A DNA stretch of 64,000 bases from Clostridium sp. AM34-11AC. Its GTDB lineage: Bacteria; Bacillota; Clostridia; Lachnospirales; Lachnospiraceae. Shown here piece after piece: positions 49,932 to 58,331 of this stretch. Below the pieces are notes generated by a model. That model was not told where the DNA came from. It did no database searches and saw only the letters and a program-made list of their open reading frames with translations. Within the stretch, counting starts at the first letter, position 1. The number at the start of each line of letters is the position of its first letter. The translations under genes were made by a program, and so were the position numbers. Where the stretch lies: NCBI RefSeq assembly GCF_003435375.1, contig NZ_QWGL01000001.1, positions 248,001 to 312,000 of the forward strand. Reading direction: 5' to 3'.

Positions 49932-52238
49932 TTACTGCTGTTCTCCGGGCCAGTATTTTTCAGTAAACTCCGCTAAAAGCGCCTCACTCTCCTCCTCGGT
50001 GAGGTTCTTCGGATCAGACGAGAATACCGCAAGCCCGTTTCCGTTTTCATACAGGAGATCCATAAGATACCCCTGTTTTAAGAGACCTGTCACGTTCCGG
50101 AATCCATCCGTTCCAGGCTTTAAGTATCCGCTTCCGAGATAGATGTAATCTACTCCCGCGAATGTAAAGAAGTCCGCCAGCGCCTCCGGGCTGGATGAGA
50201 GATTAAAGTTTCCACCGCTTCCCTCAATGTCTGTGTAACTCTGAGTGCTGCACGGGAACCTCAGCATTTCCGGCTGCTCACCGAATACGACGACGCGGTT
50301 TCTCGGGTTCTCCGCCAGGATATCCCATATCTTCTCATTTCCGTAGAAAGCAAGCAGTTCATGGGACTCTTCCATATGATCATAATATCCCTTGTGGATG
50401 AACTTCACCGGTGTCAGTCCCAGGGTTCCGCCCCAGTTGCTGACCGCCGTGATGGTCACATTAAAGAGAATAAACGGTACCAGCATCCTGCATATGGATC
50501 CGCGCAGGAAACCGCTCTTTAATTTTCCTACCACAATCACCGCCATGATCGCTGACAGCGCATAGAGAAGCAGGAAATAGTTGCCGTCCACCTGCCATAA
50601 CAGGTAAAGTGCCACAAGACTCATGAGTCCATTCGTCACAAATACCAATGCCAGGCAGATCACGGTATTTTTCTCTTTCCGTCTCGATCTTCTCACATCC
50701 GCCAGCACCGGCAGACAGACGAGAAGAAGAAAGAGCAGAAGCAGCGGTGTGCTCCAGGCGATCCGCACATGGGCCATGTCCTCGCCCACAGGGGCCATGA
50801 GGACACCATAAATTCTCTTTAAAATGTGCTTTAGTCCCTCGATTGAGATCATGGATCCGCCGTTCGACGGCAAACTTTCAAACCGGTACGGGTACCTCAC
50901 GGTAAATCCGAGGGCCGCCCAGATCGAGTTAAACACGGATGTCAGCGGAAGTCCCGTATGCAGCCATGTCCGGTACCAGATGAGAAGCCACATCGGGATC
51001 ATATAAATACAGGAAGGAAGAAAACTTCCCTTCAGTCGAAATTTCAGCTGTCTCGTGAGCAGGATATAAAGCCCCGCCGTTCCAGCGGCCACCGTTGAAA
51101 ATACAAGTGCCGTTGGCTTTAACACAAGCGTCATCAGGTAGGCGTCCACCGCCAGCACGAGATACGCGCTCCTCTGTCTGCGGATATAGAGCAGAAGAAA
51201 CAGCAGCATCACAAGCTGCATAAACACCGTCATGGAATCCGTTTTTGCCGTGATGGACATGTTCATGATTCCCGGAATGCAGGAGAGAAGTGTCATGCAT
51301 CTCACCGCATACCTTCTTCCGACAAACAGCTCCACGATCTGTCCCGCCGCGATCAGAGTGCCGACAGTCATCCAAATCTGGAAGCTCAGGAAAAATCCGT
51401 AGGACGGCAGCCCGGAGATCGGTAAAAGCAATGTCTCAAGGCCTTTCGAATAGGTGTACACCACATTGACCATTCCGAGATTTTCATAGATTCCGCCGCC
51501 GTTGTCCAGAACATACTCATTCCGCAGTCCGTAATGGAGGGAATCGTAGTCGGCACAGATATTCATTCGTCCCGCCTGCAAAAGGATCATGGCGAACATG
51601 AGCGCGATACAGATGGACATCTCCAGGGAGATCTTGGTTCTCTGCGGCACGCGTTTCCACGGCATTCCGCTATCTCCCGCCGCCCTCAATTCCATCATCC
51701 GGTACCCAGCCAGAAGTCCAGCGATGACCACTGTGAGAAACCGGAAGCTTGTGATCCCACATCCGAAAAACAGGGATCCCAGGCAGAACAGGCATATCAT
51801 AAATCCACTTCCAAGAAGGAAGTCCGCCAGCCCTGTGATCACATGGTACTCCCTCCATCTGTGCTCACGGTCCATCCCTCTGCGGATCCGTGCGCCGAGC
51901 ATCAAAAGCACCAGCACATACGCGCCTGACAGGATCATCGCCGTGAATGCCTGATGGATCCAGAGAAATCCGGCTGTGATGAGAAGTACCGCACCTGTCC
52001 GGATCCGGTTCGATTCAATTTTCCAGATCGTGAACAGATATAAAAAGAACAGCACTGCGATCTCCGTCAGAAGGTCGATGGTCTCCGTTCTTCTGAGCCT
52101 GATCCCGTCTACGCCTGTCACATAAACCTGTCCGATGGCAACTAACAGTGCGGGTACCGCCGCCAATGCCAGAATAATTAACGAGGCACATTCCCGTCTC
52201 TTCATAATTTTCCCCCGGTTGCGGTTCTTCTCCGGCAT
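49932..52238 (-). CDS. Large polytopic membrane protein, GT-C-like
   Basis: A 768-residue protein with about seventeen hydrophobic segments and a soluble C-terminal domain of about 180 residues. The long loop NICADYDSLHYGLRNEYVLD, then NGGGIYENLGMVNVVYTYSK, has an acidic motif as expected in GT-C glycosyltransferases. A role in building or polymerising a surface glycan is inferred from context only. Two starts are possible: ATG at 52238 (weak AGGA site) and ATG at 52205 (GGGGG 6 nt upstream). Confidence 0.8.
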   Translation of the reverse strand: MPEKNRNRGKIMKRRECASLIILALAAVPALLVAIGQVYVTGVDGIRLRRTETIDLLTEIAVLFFLYLFTIWKIESNRIRTGAVLLITAGFLWIHQAFTAMILSGAYVLVLLMLGARIRRGMDREHRWREYHVITGLADFLLGSGFMICLFCLGSLFFGCGITSFRFLTVVIAGLLAGYRMMELRAAGDSGMPWKRVPQRTKISLEMSICIALMFAMILLQAGRMNICADYDSLHYGLRNEYVLDNGGGIYENLGMVNVVYTYSKGLETLLLPISGLPSYGFFLSFQIWMTVGTLIAAGQIVELFVGRRYAVRCMTLLSCIPGIMNMSITAKTDSMTVFMQLVMLLFLLLYIRRQRSAYLVLAVDAYLMTLVLKPTALVFSTVAAGTAGLYILLTRQLKFRLKGSFLPSCIYMIPMWLLIWYRTWLHTGLPLTSVFNSIWAALGFTVRYPYRFESLPSNGGSMISIEGLKHILKRIYGVLMAPVGEDMAHVRIAWSTPLLLLFLLLVCLPVLADVRRSRRKEKNTVICLALVFVTNGLMSLVALYLLWQVDGNYFLLLYALSAIMAVIVVGKLKSGFLRGSICRMLVPFILFNVTITAVSNWGGTLGLTPVKFIHKGYYDHMEESHELLAFYGNEKIWDILAENPRNRVVVFGEQPEMLRFPCSTQSYTDIEGSGGNFNLSSSPEALADFFTFAGVDYIYLGSGYLKPGTDGFRNVTGLLKQGYLMDLLYENGNGLAVFSSDPKNLTEEESEALLAEFTEKYWPGEQQ

Positions 52239-52334
52239 GATTCCTGCTGTCTGCCCATTCGCACATCCGGATATCGTCCGCAGGCATTCATAGGATTTTT
52301 CAACATCATGCAGACATGTATTATCATATCGGTA

Positions 52335-52961
52335 CTATTCCGCATAAAATCTGTCTTCCAGCATCAGGCAGAGCGCATGGTAGATCGGCAGGTGGAGTTC
52401 CTGGATCTTATAGGTCTCCTGCTCCGGCACGATAATAGTGACATCTGCGAGCTTTGCGAGCTTTCCGCCTGTCTTTCCCGTAAGACCGACAACTTTAAGT
52501 CCCTTTGCCTTTGCGGTCACAGCGGCATACATCACATTCTCAGAGTTTCCGGAGGTGCTGATTCCGAGGAACACATCCCCTGCTTTTCCGTAGCCGTTTA
52601 ACTGCTGTGCGTAAGAGAGCATTCCATCCACGTCGTTTGCGAATGCTGAGGAGAGAGCCGCATGGTTTGTGAGGGCGATGGCCGGGAGCCCGCCCTGAAG
52701 CTTTTTCGCCAGTTCTTCCCCTCTCTCCGGGTCTGTCTGCTTTAACGCCTCGGCGAGTTCCGCAGATACCGGGCGACGCTTTACAAAACCTTTCATCAGC
52801 TCTCCGACGATATGGTCAGAGTCTGCGGCACTTCCGCCGTTTCCGGCGATCAGAAGCTTTCCTCCGTCCTCATAGCATGTCTCCAAGATCTTGTATGCAT
52901 CCTCGATCTGCCCCTTTACGGATTCCAGAACCGGGTATCTCTTTACTAATTCTTCAATCAT
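52335..52961 (-). CDS. SIS-domain phosphoheptose isomerase (GmhA-like)
   Basis: A 208-residue sugar isomerase. SIS motifs are LLIAGNGGSAADSDHIVGEL and DVFLGISTSGNSENVMYA, with PIYHALCLMLEDRFY at the end, as in GmhA. GmhA converts sedoheptulose 7-phosphate to a heptose 7-phosphate for surface glycans. The other heptose genes are not in the window, and the protein carries an insert around residues 65-95, so another sugar phosphate is possible. It is the first gene of the glycan operon. The start at 52961 has AAGGAG 7 nt upstream. Confidence 0.85.
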   Translation of the reverse strand: MIEELVKRYPVLESVKGQIEDAYKILETCYEDGGKLLIAGNGGSAADSDHIVGELMKGFVKRRPVSAELAEALKQTDPERGEELAKKLQGGLPAIALTNHAALSSAFANDVDGMLSYAQQLNGYGKAGDVFLGISTSGNSENVMYAAVTAKAKGLKVVGLTGKTGGKLAKLADVTIIVPEQETYKIQELHLPIYHALCLMLEDRFYAE

Positions 52962-53033
52962 TTCTTTCTCCTTTTTGTCCCGCCCGATCATTGATACGCA
53001 TAATGGGCAGGCAATGCCATTTTCATGCTATCC

Positions 53034-53062
53034 ATTTTAACACATAAGCGCCTGTCTTTCCA
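53034..53062 (-). promoter_or_regulatory. Predicted promoter of the surface glycan operon
   Basis: Minus strand: -35 TGGAAA (53057-53062), 17-nt spacer, -10 TAAAAT (53034-53039) with an extended TG. It lies about 75 nt before the gmhA-like start. Moderate match. Confidence 0.5.
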
Positions 53063-53096
53063 CCGCCAAATTACTTACAATCGCCCCAAAATGAAA

Positions 53097-53229
53097 AGAA
53101 TGTGCCTTAGCACATTCTCGCGCCTCGCGCGGCCGCTTGCGACAATCTACATCTTTGCGCGAGTGTGCATCTTTGGCACGTCAGTGCCTTTTTATGTAAC
53201 GGGGAATTCCTCGGAATTTCCTGTTACAT
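53097..53229. repeat. Intergenic palindromes near the glycan promoter
   Basis: No gene lies between gmhA-like and rplL (52962-53429). This part contains AGAATGTGC/GCACATTCT (53097-53118), GGCAC/GTGCC followed by T5 (53175-53193), and a 17-bp imperfect palindrome with ATGTAAC/GTTACAT ends (53194-53229). The GTTACATG-AAAAATCC sequence at its end recurs at 53312-53328, so these are related modules. Confidence 0.6.
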
Positions 53230-53235
53230 GAAAAA

Positions 53236-53263
53236 ATCCGCAGGAAGTCATCTTCCTGCGGAT
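53236..53263 (-). terminator. Terminator of the rplJ-rplL operon
   Basis: Perfect 12-bp arms ATCCGCAGGAAG (53236-53247) and CTTCCTGCGGAT (53252-53263), loop of 4; on the minus strand six T follow. It lies about 170 nt past rplL, beyond another palindromic element. Confidence 0.85.
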
Positions 53264-53289
53264 CAAAACATTCAAAGTATAAAAGTTGA

Positions 53290-53421
53290 GTAACTGTTCA
53301 GTACCTTCACAGTTACATGCAAAAATCCATTCCAAATCGGCTACGCCGATGGATTTTTGCCTTTTAGCCTAGGTTTTCTTACGGTCAGCGCAGCAAGTGC
53401 GCAGACCTACTGAACAGTTAC
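53290..53421. repeat. Nested palindromic repeat element after rplL
   Basis: Outer 14-bp perfect inverted repeats GTAACTGTTCAGTA (53290-53303) and TACTGAACAGTTAC (53408-53421) enclose an inner hairpin AAAAATCCAT...ATGGATTTTT (53321-53358) with an ATCGGC/GCCGAT core. Length about 132 bp. It looks like a REP- or MITE-like dispersed repeat; whether copies occur elsewhere cannot be seen here. Confidence 0.65.
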
Positions 53422-53429
53422 AAAGTTGA

Positions 53430-53804
53430 TTACTTAAGAGTAATCTTAGCGCCTTCAGCCTCAAGTTTTGTCTTGATGTCGTTAGCTTCGTCTTTGGATG
53501 CACCCTGCTTAAGAACCTTCGGAGCGCCGTCTACAACGTCCTTAGCTTCCTTGAGGCCAAGACCTGTTACTTCACGAACAACTTTGATAACTTTAACCTT
53601 GTTCGGGCCTACTTCTGTAAGCTCAACGTCGAACTCAGTCTTCTCTTCCTCTGCTGCTGCGCCAGCGCCTGCTGCTGCAACTACTACGCCTGCTGCTGCG
53701 GATACACCGAACTCTTCCTCACAAGCCTTTACTAATTCGTTTAACTCTAATACGGATAATTCCTTGATAGCTTCGATAAACTCAGCGGTTGTTAACTTTG
53801 CCAT
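53430..53804 (-). CDS. rplL: Ribosomal protein L7/L12
   Basis: A 124-residue L7/L12 with the N-terminal dimer domain ([20 protein letters not shown]), Ala/Gly hinge ([16 protein letters not shown]) and the C-terminal [20 protein letters not shown] and [20 protein letters not shown]. It forms the ribosome stalk that recruits translation factors. It follows rplJ in the usual order. Confidence 0.97.
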   Translation of the reverse strand: MAKLTTAEFIEAIKELSVLELNELVKACEEEFGVSAAAGVVVAAAGAGAAAEEEKTEFDVELTEVGPNKVKVIKVVREVTGLGLKEAKDVVDGAPKVLKQGASKDEANDIKTKLEAEGAKITLK

Positions 53805-53927
53805 TATAATTTACCTCCATAATAATTTATATTTCACGTTTGTTTTTCACAACTTTTATACAGCATCTATGCTGCCTTTGACGGGATCACGCGATGCGTG
53901 TTTCCGCCTGCAGGACCGGGATGAGGA

Positions 53928-54440
53928 TTAAGCCTCTGCCGGAGCTTCTGCGCCTTCGCCGTTCTTCTCTGCGATCTGGTTGAGAACGCGTGCGAAGTTT
54001 GTGATCGGGGACTGCATGCTTCCAAGAAGTCTTCCAAGAAGAACCTCTCTGGACGGGATGCTTGCGATCACACCGATACCTGCTGCATCGTAGTATGTTC
54101 CCTCTACAACGCCGCCTTTTAATTCAAGCTTGTCAGCTTTCTTTGCGAACTCAGCTAATACTCTGGCCGGAGCTGTTGCATCTTCTTTAGAAACAGCAAG
54201 TGCTGTCGGTCCTTCAAGATGCGGCTCAAGTGCTTCGAACTCAGTTCCCTTTGCAGCGAAGCGGATCATTGTGTTCTTATATACTTTATAAGAAACACCA
54301 GCTTCTCTTAACTGTTTACGAAGAGCAGTATCCTGCTCAACAGTTAATCCACGGTAGTCAACGACTACAGCAGACTTTGCTCCGTTGAGGACTTCAGCGA
54401 TCTCAGCAACTACCGGCTGCTTTAATTCAACTTTTGCCAT
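53928..54440 (-). CDS. rplJ: Ribosomal protein L10
   Basis: A 170-residue L10 starting MAKVELKQPVVAEIAEVLNG with VVDYRGLTVEQDTALRKQLR. It forms the stalk base and binds L7/L12 dimers. The start has AGGAGG 10 nt upstream; a longer frame to 54617 reads through the leader RNA and is rejected. L10-L12 complex likely represses this mRNA by binding the leader. Confidence 0.97.
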   Translation of the reverse strand: MAKVELKQPVVAEIAEVLNGAKSAVVVDYRGLTVEQDTALRKQLREAGVSYKVYKNTMIRFAAKGTEFEALEPHLEGPTALAVSKEDATAPARVLAEFAKKADKLELKGGVVEGTYYDAAGIGVIASIPSREVLLGRLLGSMQSPITNFARVLNQIAEKNGEGAEAPAEA

Positions 54441-54504
54441 GAATGGTTTACCTCCTGTTTTATTTAGTATTGGATTCGCCGTCACAGCATTTTTTCGCTT
54501 ATCA

Positions 54505-54620
54505 GAAAAACCTCTCTGTCCGCAGACCGAGAGGTTTACAAAATTCTGTGTGAGTTTTGTACGTCCCTCGGCAGGTGTTTTTACCTTACGCCTTACGGCA
54601 CCTGCTGTCTTCGGCATTCA
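54505..54620 (-). ncRNA. L10 leader with attenuator hairpin
   Basis: The minus-strand leader of rplJ contains GAAGACAGCAGGTGCCGTAA and later ACACCTGCCGAGG, which pair through AGGTG/CACCT and match the ribosomal L10 leader pattern. Downstream is a strong terminator hairpin, AACCTCTC (54529-54536 complement) paired with GAGAGGTT and followed by TTTTTC (54505-54536). When L10(L12)4 binds the leader, early termination is expected, giving autoregulation of rplJL. Confidence 0.88.
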
Positions 54621-54630
54621 ATACCCAAAT

Positions 54631-54659
54631 AGTTTATCATAATATATTTGGATTGTCAA
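54631..54659 (-). promoter_or_regulatory. Promoter of rplJ-rplL
   Basis: Minus strand: perfect -35 TTGACA (54654-54659), 17-nt spacer, -10 TAAACT (54631-54636). Transcripts would start a few bases before the L10 leader. Confidence 0.75.
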
Positions 54660-54687
54660 TCACTTTTTTAGTTTTTTGCATTAAAAT

Positions 54688-54751
54688 ACTGCCAGACGGT
54701 CAATCCGGTTGTACGCCGCTGGGGCGCAGAACCAGATCAATGTCTGACAGT
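54688..54751 (-). terminator. Large imperfect hairpin after rplA
   Basis: About 64 bp forming an imperfect palindrome: ACTGCCAGACGGTCAAT (54688-54704) opposite ATCAATGTCTGACAGT (54736-54751), with a GC-rich core. On the minus strand it is followed by ATTTTAATG. Likely end of the rpmG-to-rplA transcript before the rplJ promoter. Confidence 0.6.
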
Positions 54752-54768
54752 TAAAATGACACAATCGA

Positions 54769-55464
54769 CTAGTTTGTTAACTTAGCTACGTTTAACTTAA
54801 CGCCCGGGCCCATTGTGGAAGTAAGAGTAACGCTCTTTAAGTAAGCGCCCTTTACTGTGCTCGGTTTTGCTTTGTTGATTGCATCCATAAGCGTCTGGAA
54901 GTTGTCCGCTAACTGTTCTTCTGTGAAAGAAGCCTTACCTACTGGCACGTGAATGATGTTTGTCTTATCGAGTCTGTACTCAATCTTACCAGCTTTGATC
55001 TCTTTGATAGCTTTTGTAACGTCCATTGTTACGGTACCAGCCTTCGGGTTCGGCATTAAGCCCTTCGGTCCAAGTACACGACCAAGACGTCCAACAACGC
55101 CCATCATATCCGGTGTAGCAACAACTACATCGAAATCTAACCAGCCTTCGTTCTGGATCTTCGGGATTAAATCCTCTGCTCCAACGAAGTCAGCGCCTGC
55201 AGCCTGAGCCTCATCAGCCTTCGGTCCTTTAGCGAATACAAGGATACGAACAGTCTTACCTGTTCCGTGCGGCAGAACTACTGCACCACGGATCTGCTGA
55301 TCAGCATGACGGCCATCACAGCCTGTTCTTAAGTGAGCCTCGATTGTTTCATCAAATTTAGCAACAGCAGACTTTTTAACTAATGCGATTGCATCTGCTG
55401 TATCATAAAGAGTAGCGCGGTCGATAGCTTTTGCCGCTTCTACGTATCTTTTTCCTCTTTTCAT
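54769..55464 (-). CDS. rplA: Ribosomal protein L1
   Basis: A 231-residue L1 with [40 protein letters not shown] and [20 protein letters not shown]. The start at 55464 is preceded by AGGAGG at 9 nt. L1 also represses its own operon by binding mRNA; a matching hairpin precedes this gene and rplK. Confidence 0.97.
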   Translation of the reverse strand: MKRGKRYVEAAKAIDRATLYDTADAIALVKKSAVAKFDETIEAHLRTGCDGRHADQQIRGAVVLPHGTGKTVRILVFAKGPKADEAQAAGADFVGAEDLIPKIQNEGWLDFDVVVATPDMMGVVGRLGRVLGPKGLMPNPKAGTVTMDVTKAIKEIKAGKIEYRLDKTNIIHVPVGKASFTEEQLADNFQTLMDAINKAKPSTVKGAYLKSVTLTSTMGPGVKLNVAKLTN

Positions 55465-55478
55465 TATAAAAAACCTCC

Positions 55479-55508
55479 TGTGGTAGTGTCGGGAGTCCTC
55501 CCTCCCAC
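55479..55508 (-). promoter_or_regulatory. Possible L1-binding mRNA hairpin before rplA
   Basis: Minus strand CGTGGGAGGG...CCCGACACTACCACA (55479-55508) can fold into GTGG/CCAC and GGGAG/CTCCC stems joined by an asymmetric loop, as in L1 mRNA sites. It overlaps the rplA ribosome binding site. A near-identical copy precedes rplK. Confidence 0.55.
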
Positions 55509-55557
55509 GTGATTGTTGCTGTATATGGAGGTCCATCCTCCATTCAGTCGCTTACGA

Positions 55558-55983
55558 TCAGTCTGTTACGGTGATACCCATGGAACGAGCAGTACCAGCG
55601 ATCATGCTTGTTGCAGCCTCGATGCTTGCAGCGTTTAAGTCTGGCATCTTGAGCTCAGCGATCTTCTGTACTTCTGCTCTTGTAAGAGTAGCTACCTTTG
55701 TTTTGTTCGGTGTTGCAGAACCGGATTTGATCTTTGCAGCCTTCTTTAATAATACAGCAGCCGGCGGAGTCTTTGTGATGAAGCTGAAGCTTCTGTCAGC
55801 ATAAACTGTGATAACAACCGGGATGATCATATCGCCCTGATCAGCAGTCTTAGCGTTGAACTCCTTTGTGAACTGTACGATGTTTACACCGTGCTGTCCA
55901 AGAGCCGGTCCAACTGGCGGAGCCGGTGTTGCCTTGCCGGCAGGAATCTGTAATTTAATATAACCTGTAACTTTCTTTGCCAT
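55558..55983 (-). CDS. rplK: Ribosomal protein L11
   Basis: A 141-residue L11 beginning [20 protein letters not shown] with [20 protein letters not shown], and [10 protein letters not shown] at the end. It is part of the GTPase-associated centre. The start has AGGAGG 9 nt upstream; an upstream in-frame start at 56043 is rejected. Length equals the family standard. Confidence 0.97.
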   Translation of the reverse strand: MAKKVTGYIKLQIPAGKATPAPPVGPALGQHGVNIVQFTKEFNAKTADQGDMIIPVVITVYADRSFSFITKTPPAAVLLKKAAKIKSGSATPNKTKVATLTRAEVQKIAELKMPDLNAASIEAATSMIAGTARSMGITVTD

Positions 55984-56004
55984 AATTAGGCACCTCCTAA
56001 ATAA

Positions 56005-56034
56005 TGTGGTAATGTCGGGGATTTCCCTCCCACG
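56005..56034 (-). promoter_or_regulatory. Possible L1-binding mRNA hairpin before rplK
   Basis: Minus strand CGTGGGAGGGAAATCCCCGA then CATTACCACA: stems GTGG/CCAC and GGGA/TCCC around an asymmetric loop, closely like the copy before rplA. It lies just before the rplK ribosome site, where L1 repression would act. Confidence 0.6.
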
Positions 56035-56099
56035 CGGGCACAAAGTCCGTTTTCCTAAAAAGGTACGGACGACCGGTCAGGACTTTTGTCCGTTTACGG

Positions 56100-56615
56100 T
56101 CACATCTTCTTGATTTCAGAAAAGCTCAGTTCCACCGGTGTTTCACGGCCGAACATTTCGACGTTGATTGTAATGGACTGCTTGGACTCATTGACGGTTC
56201 TAATGACACCGACGGTATCCTTCCATGCGCCGGCCGTAACAACGACGGTATCTCCGACGGCGAAATCTACAACGACATCCGGTGCCTTAAAGCCAAGGCT
56301 CATCATCTCTTCTTCTGAAAGCGGCACCGGCTTGGATCCCGGTCCTACGAATCCGGTCACACCTCTGGTGTTCCGTACAACGTACCATGTGTCGTCATTC
56401 ATGATCATATGAATCAGCACATAGCCCGGGAACATCTTACGCTCGACCTGCTTCTGAGCACCGTTTTTAAGCTCGATGACTTCTTCCAGCGGGACGGAGA
56501 CCTCTAAGATCTGATCCTGAAGACCTCTGTTTTCGATTGTTTTCTCAATGTCAACCTTTACCTTATTCTCATATCCGGAATAAGTGTGTACAACATACCA
56601 TTGTGCTTCTGACAT
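56100..56615 (-). CDS. nusG: Transcription antitermination protein NusG
   Basis: A 171-residue NusG: NGN domain starting WYVVHTYSGYENKVKVDIEK with MFPGYVLIHMIMNDDTWYVV, then a KOW domain (FAVGDTVVVTAGAWKDTVGV). It binds RNA polymerase and links it to ribosomes or Rho. It lies between secE and rplK, the universal order. Full length. Confidence 0.97.
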   Translation of the reverse strand: MSEAQWYVVHTYSGYENKVKVDIEKTIENRGLQDQILEVSVPLEEVIELKNGAQKQVERKMFPGYVLIHMIMNDDTWYVVRNTRGVTGFVGPGSKPVPLSEEEMMSLGFKAPDVVVDFAVGDTVVVTAGAWKDTVGVIRTVNESKQSITINVEMFGRETPVELSFSEIKKM

Positions 56616-56630
56616 ATCTTCACCTCATCC

Positions 56631-56837
56631 TTAACCAAGTACAATATTGAGACCAAATTTGATGATCAGGTCAAGGGCTGCGATAACAATCCCCAGAATT
56701 ACTGTTGATACGACTACTACAACGGTCTCTTTCGTAAGCGTATCCTTATCCGGCCAGATGATCTTATTGAATTCAGCTTTTAAGCCTTTGATAAAGTCCG
56801 TTTTAGGGGCTTTCTCATTACTTGCCGTTTCTCCCAT
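56631..56837 (-). CDS. secE: Preprotein translocase subunit SecE
   Basis: A 68-residue single-helix SecE: FIKGLKAEFNKIIWPDKDTL then TKETVVVVVSTVILGIVIAA. It stabilises SecY. The start at 56837 has AAGGA 9 nt upstream; the frame open to 56858 is not needed. It follows rpmG. Confidence 0.94.
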   Translation of the reverse strand: MGETASNEKAPKTDFIKGLKAEFNKIIWPDKDTLTKETVVVVVSTVILGIVIAALDLIIKFGLNIVLG

Positions 56838-56864
56838 AAATTCACGTCCTTCTTGCAAACCGGA

Positions 56865-57014
56865 TTACTTAGTTTCTTTGTGCATCGTATGTCTCTTGCA
56901 GAATCTGCAGTACTTCTTTGTCTCCATGCGGTCCGGATGAGTCTTCTTATCCTTCGTCATGTTGTAGTTGCGCTGTTTGCATTCTGTGCATGCCAGTGTA
57001 ATCTTAGTGCGCAC
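56865..57014 (-). CDS. rpmG: Ribosomal protein L33
   Basis: A 49-residue L33 ([49 protein letters not shown]). Two CxxC pairs show the zinc-binding form. Start is GTG at 57014, with GGAGG 8 nt upstream. It heads the secE-nusG-rplK-rplA group. Confidence 0.96.
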   Translation of the reverse strand: MRTKITLACTECKQRNYNMTKDKKTHPDRMETKKYCRFCKRHTMHKETK

Positions 57015-57119
57015 GACTTCCACCTCCGTTTAAATTCTTTGTAAGGCGGCCTTTTCTCTATTCATTGCTATCGTTTTTTGAGCATAAAAAAAAGACCTAT
57101 ATCTTCCATTCGCCCGAAT

Positions 57120-57148
57120 ATTGTAACATAAGAATTGCGGCGCGTCAA
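57120..57148 (-). promoter_or_regulatory. Promoter of rpmG-secE-nusG-rplK-rplA
   Basis: Minus strand: -35 TTGACG (57143-57148), 17-nt spacer, -10 TACAAT (57120-57125); five of six bases match in each. About 105 nt of leader precedes rpmG, with no clear structure. Confidence 0.8.
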
Positions 57149-57198
57149 GCATTTCCTTGAGAAATAAGAGTTTTCGTGGAGTTTTAGTTGATTGGCGG

Positions 57199-57399
57199 GG
57201 CAGGGAACTTTCAGAAAGCAGTGCTTGTGGGATTCAGGGAAGGTTCCTCTAGGCTTGCGGGCGACTGCTAGGGACGAAAAAAAGATGATGCAACTCGCTT
57301 CGCTCAGACAAGCATCATCTTTTTTCCAACGCATTCACCTGCGAGCCAAGAGGAACCAGATCCCTGTATCCAGGCACTGCTTTCTGAAAGTTCCCTGCT
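57199..57399. repeat. About 200-bp nested palindrome with terminator core
   Basis: A very long inverted repeat in the 530-bp gap between rpmG and the ABC transporter genes. The outer arms are a perfect 24-bp match (57201-57224 against 57374-57397). Inside, GATTCAGGGA pairs with TCCCTGTATC, and GGTTCCTCT (57242-57250) with AGAGGAACC (57349-57357). The core AAAAAAGATGATGC/GCATCATCTTTTTT (57278-57325) is a bidirectional terminator. No coding sequence is supported. It may be a fold-back mobile element or MITE, or an elaborate transcription barrier. Confidence 0.75.
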
Positions 57400-57491
57400 G
57401 CTGTGTAGTTGGCACGCCAAGGAGAAGGGGCACTATTGAGAACAAGATTTTGCGCAAGAGCGGACTTTGATCAGTTGTCGCGTAAATAAAA

Positions 57492-57532
57492 AAAGCCTCT
57501 CGTTTCCATCTTTCAGGCAACAAGAAGCTTTT
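57492..57532 (-). terminator. Terminator of the amino-acid ABC transporter operon
   Basis: Arms AAAGCCTCT (57492-57500) and AGAAGCTTT (57524-57532) pair with one mismatch; seven T follow on the minus strand. It lies 14 nt past the ATPase gene. Confidence 0.8.
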
Positions 57533-57545
57533 CATTATCTAATAT

Positions 57546-58331
57546 TTACAGGACCTTCGATAAAAATTCCTTTGTTCTCTCATTCTTCGGATGCGCGAAG
57601 AATTCTTCCGGTGGAGCTTCTTCGAGAATTTTTCCCTGATCCATAAACAGCACGCGGTTTGCAACCTCTCTCGCAAAGCCCATCTCGTGGGTTACAACGA
57701 CCATGGTCATTCCTTCGTTTGCAAGCTCCTTCATGAGATCCAGTACCTCACCTACCATCTCCGGATCGAGAGCACTCGTCGGTTCATCGAAGAGGATCAC
57801 ATCCGGCTTCATCGCCAGAGCGCGGACGATGGCCACACGCTGCTTCTGTCCGCCGGAAAGAGTGGACGGGTAAACGTCTGCTTTATCCTCAAGACCGATG
57901 CGGCGTAACAGCTCAAGGGCTTCCTCTCTTGCCTGTGCCTTGATCTCCGCCTTTGTCTTCGGCGCATCAGGCGCCAGCGTTCCTTTTCTCTTTGCCTTCT
58001 TTAACTCTTTACAGCGCACATAGACCGGCGCCATCATGATATTCTCGATCACAGTCATATTGTTGAACAGGTTGAAGTGCTGGAATACCATGCCCATATG
58101 GCGGCGGTGGATATTGATGTCCACGCGCATATCGGCGATATCTACGCCGTTAAAAATGATGCTGCCGGAGGTCGGATCCTCCATACAGTTCAGGCATCTT
58201 AAAAATGTACTTTTTCCGGAGCCGGACGGACCGATGACTACAACGATGTCACCTTTATTGATGGTCACATTGATTCCCTTCAGGACTTCCAGATCACCAA
58301 ATGTTTTTTTCAGATCAATGACGTCTATCAC
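57546..58331 (-). CDS. Polar amino-acid ABC transporter ATP-binding protein
   Basis: A 261-residue ABC ATPase: Walker [18 protein letters not shown], signature [16 protein letters not shown], Walker [17 protein letters not shown] and switch [13 protein letters not shown]. It is of the GlnQ/HisP class but has an insert near residues 105-130 ([20 protein letters not shown]). The start is GTG at 58331, overlapping the permease gene by 17 nt. Confidence 0.94.
   Translation of the reverse strand: MIDVIDLKKTFGDLEVLKGINVTINKGDIVVVIGPSGSGKSTFLRCLNCMEDPTSGSIIFNGVDIADMRVDINIHRRHMGMVFQHFNLFNNMTVIENIMMAPVYVRCKELKKAKRKGTLAPDAPKTKAEIKAQAREEALELLRRIGLEDKADVYPSTLSGGQKQRVAIVRALAMKPDVILFDEPTSALDPEMVGEVLDLMKELANEGMTMVVVTHEMGFAREVANRVLFMDQGKILEEAPPEEFFAHPKNERTKEFLSKVL

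Noticed and set aside
57192..57535. Short open frames in the rpmG-transporter gap
   Set aside because: They arise from the large palindrome and give mirror-like peptides on both strands; not genes.
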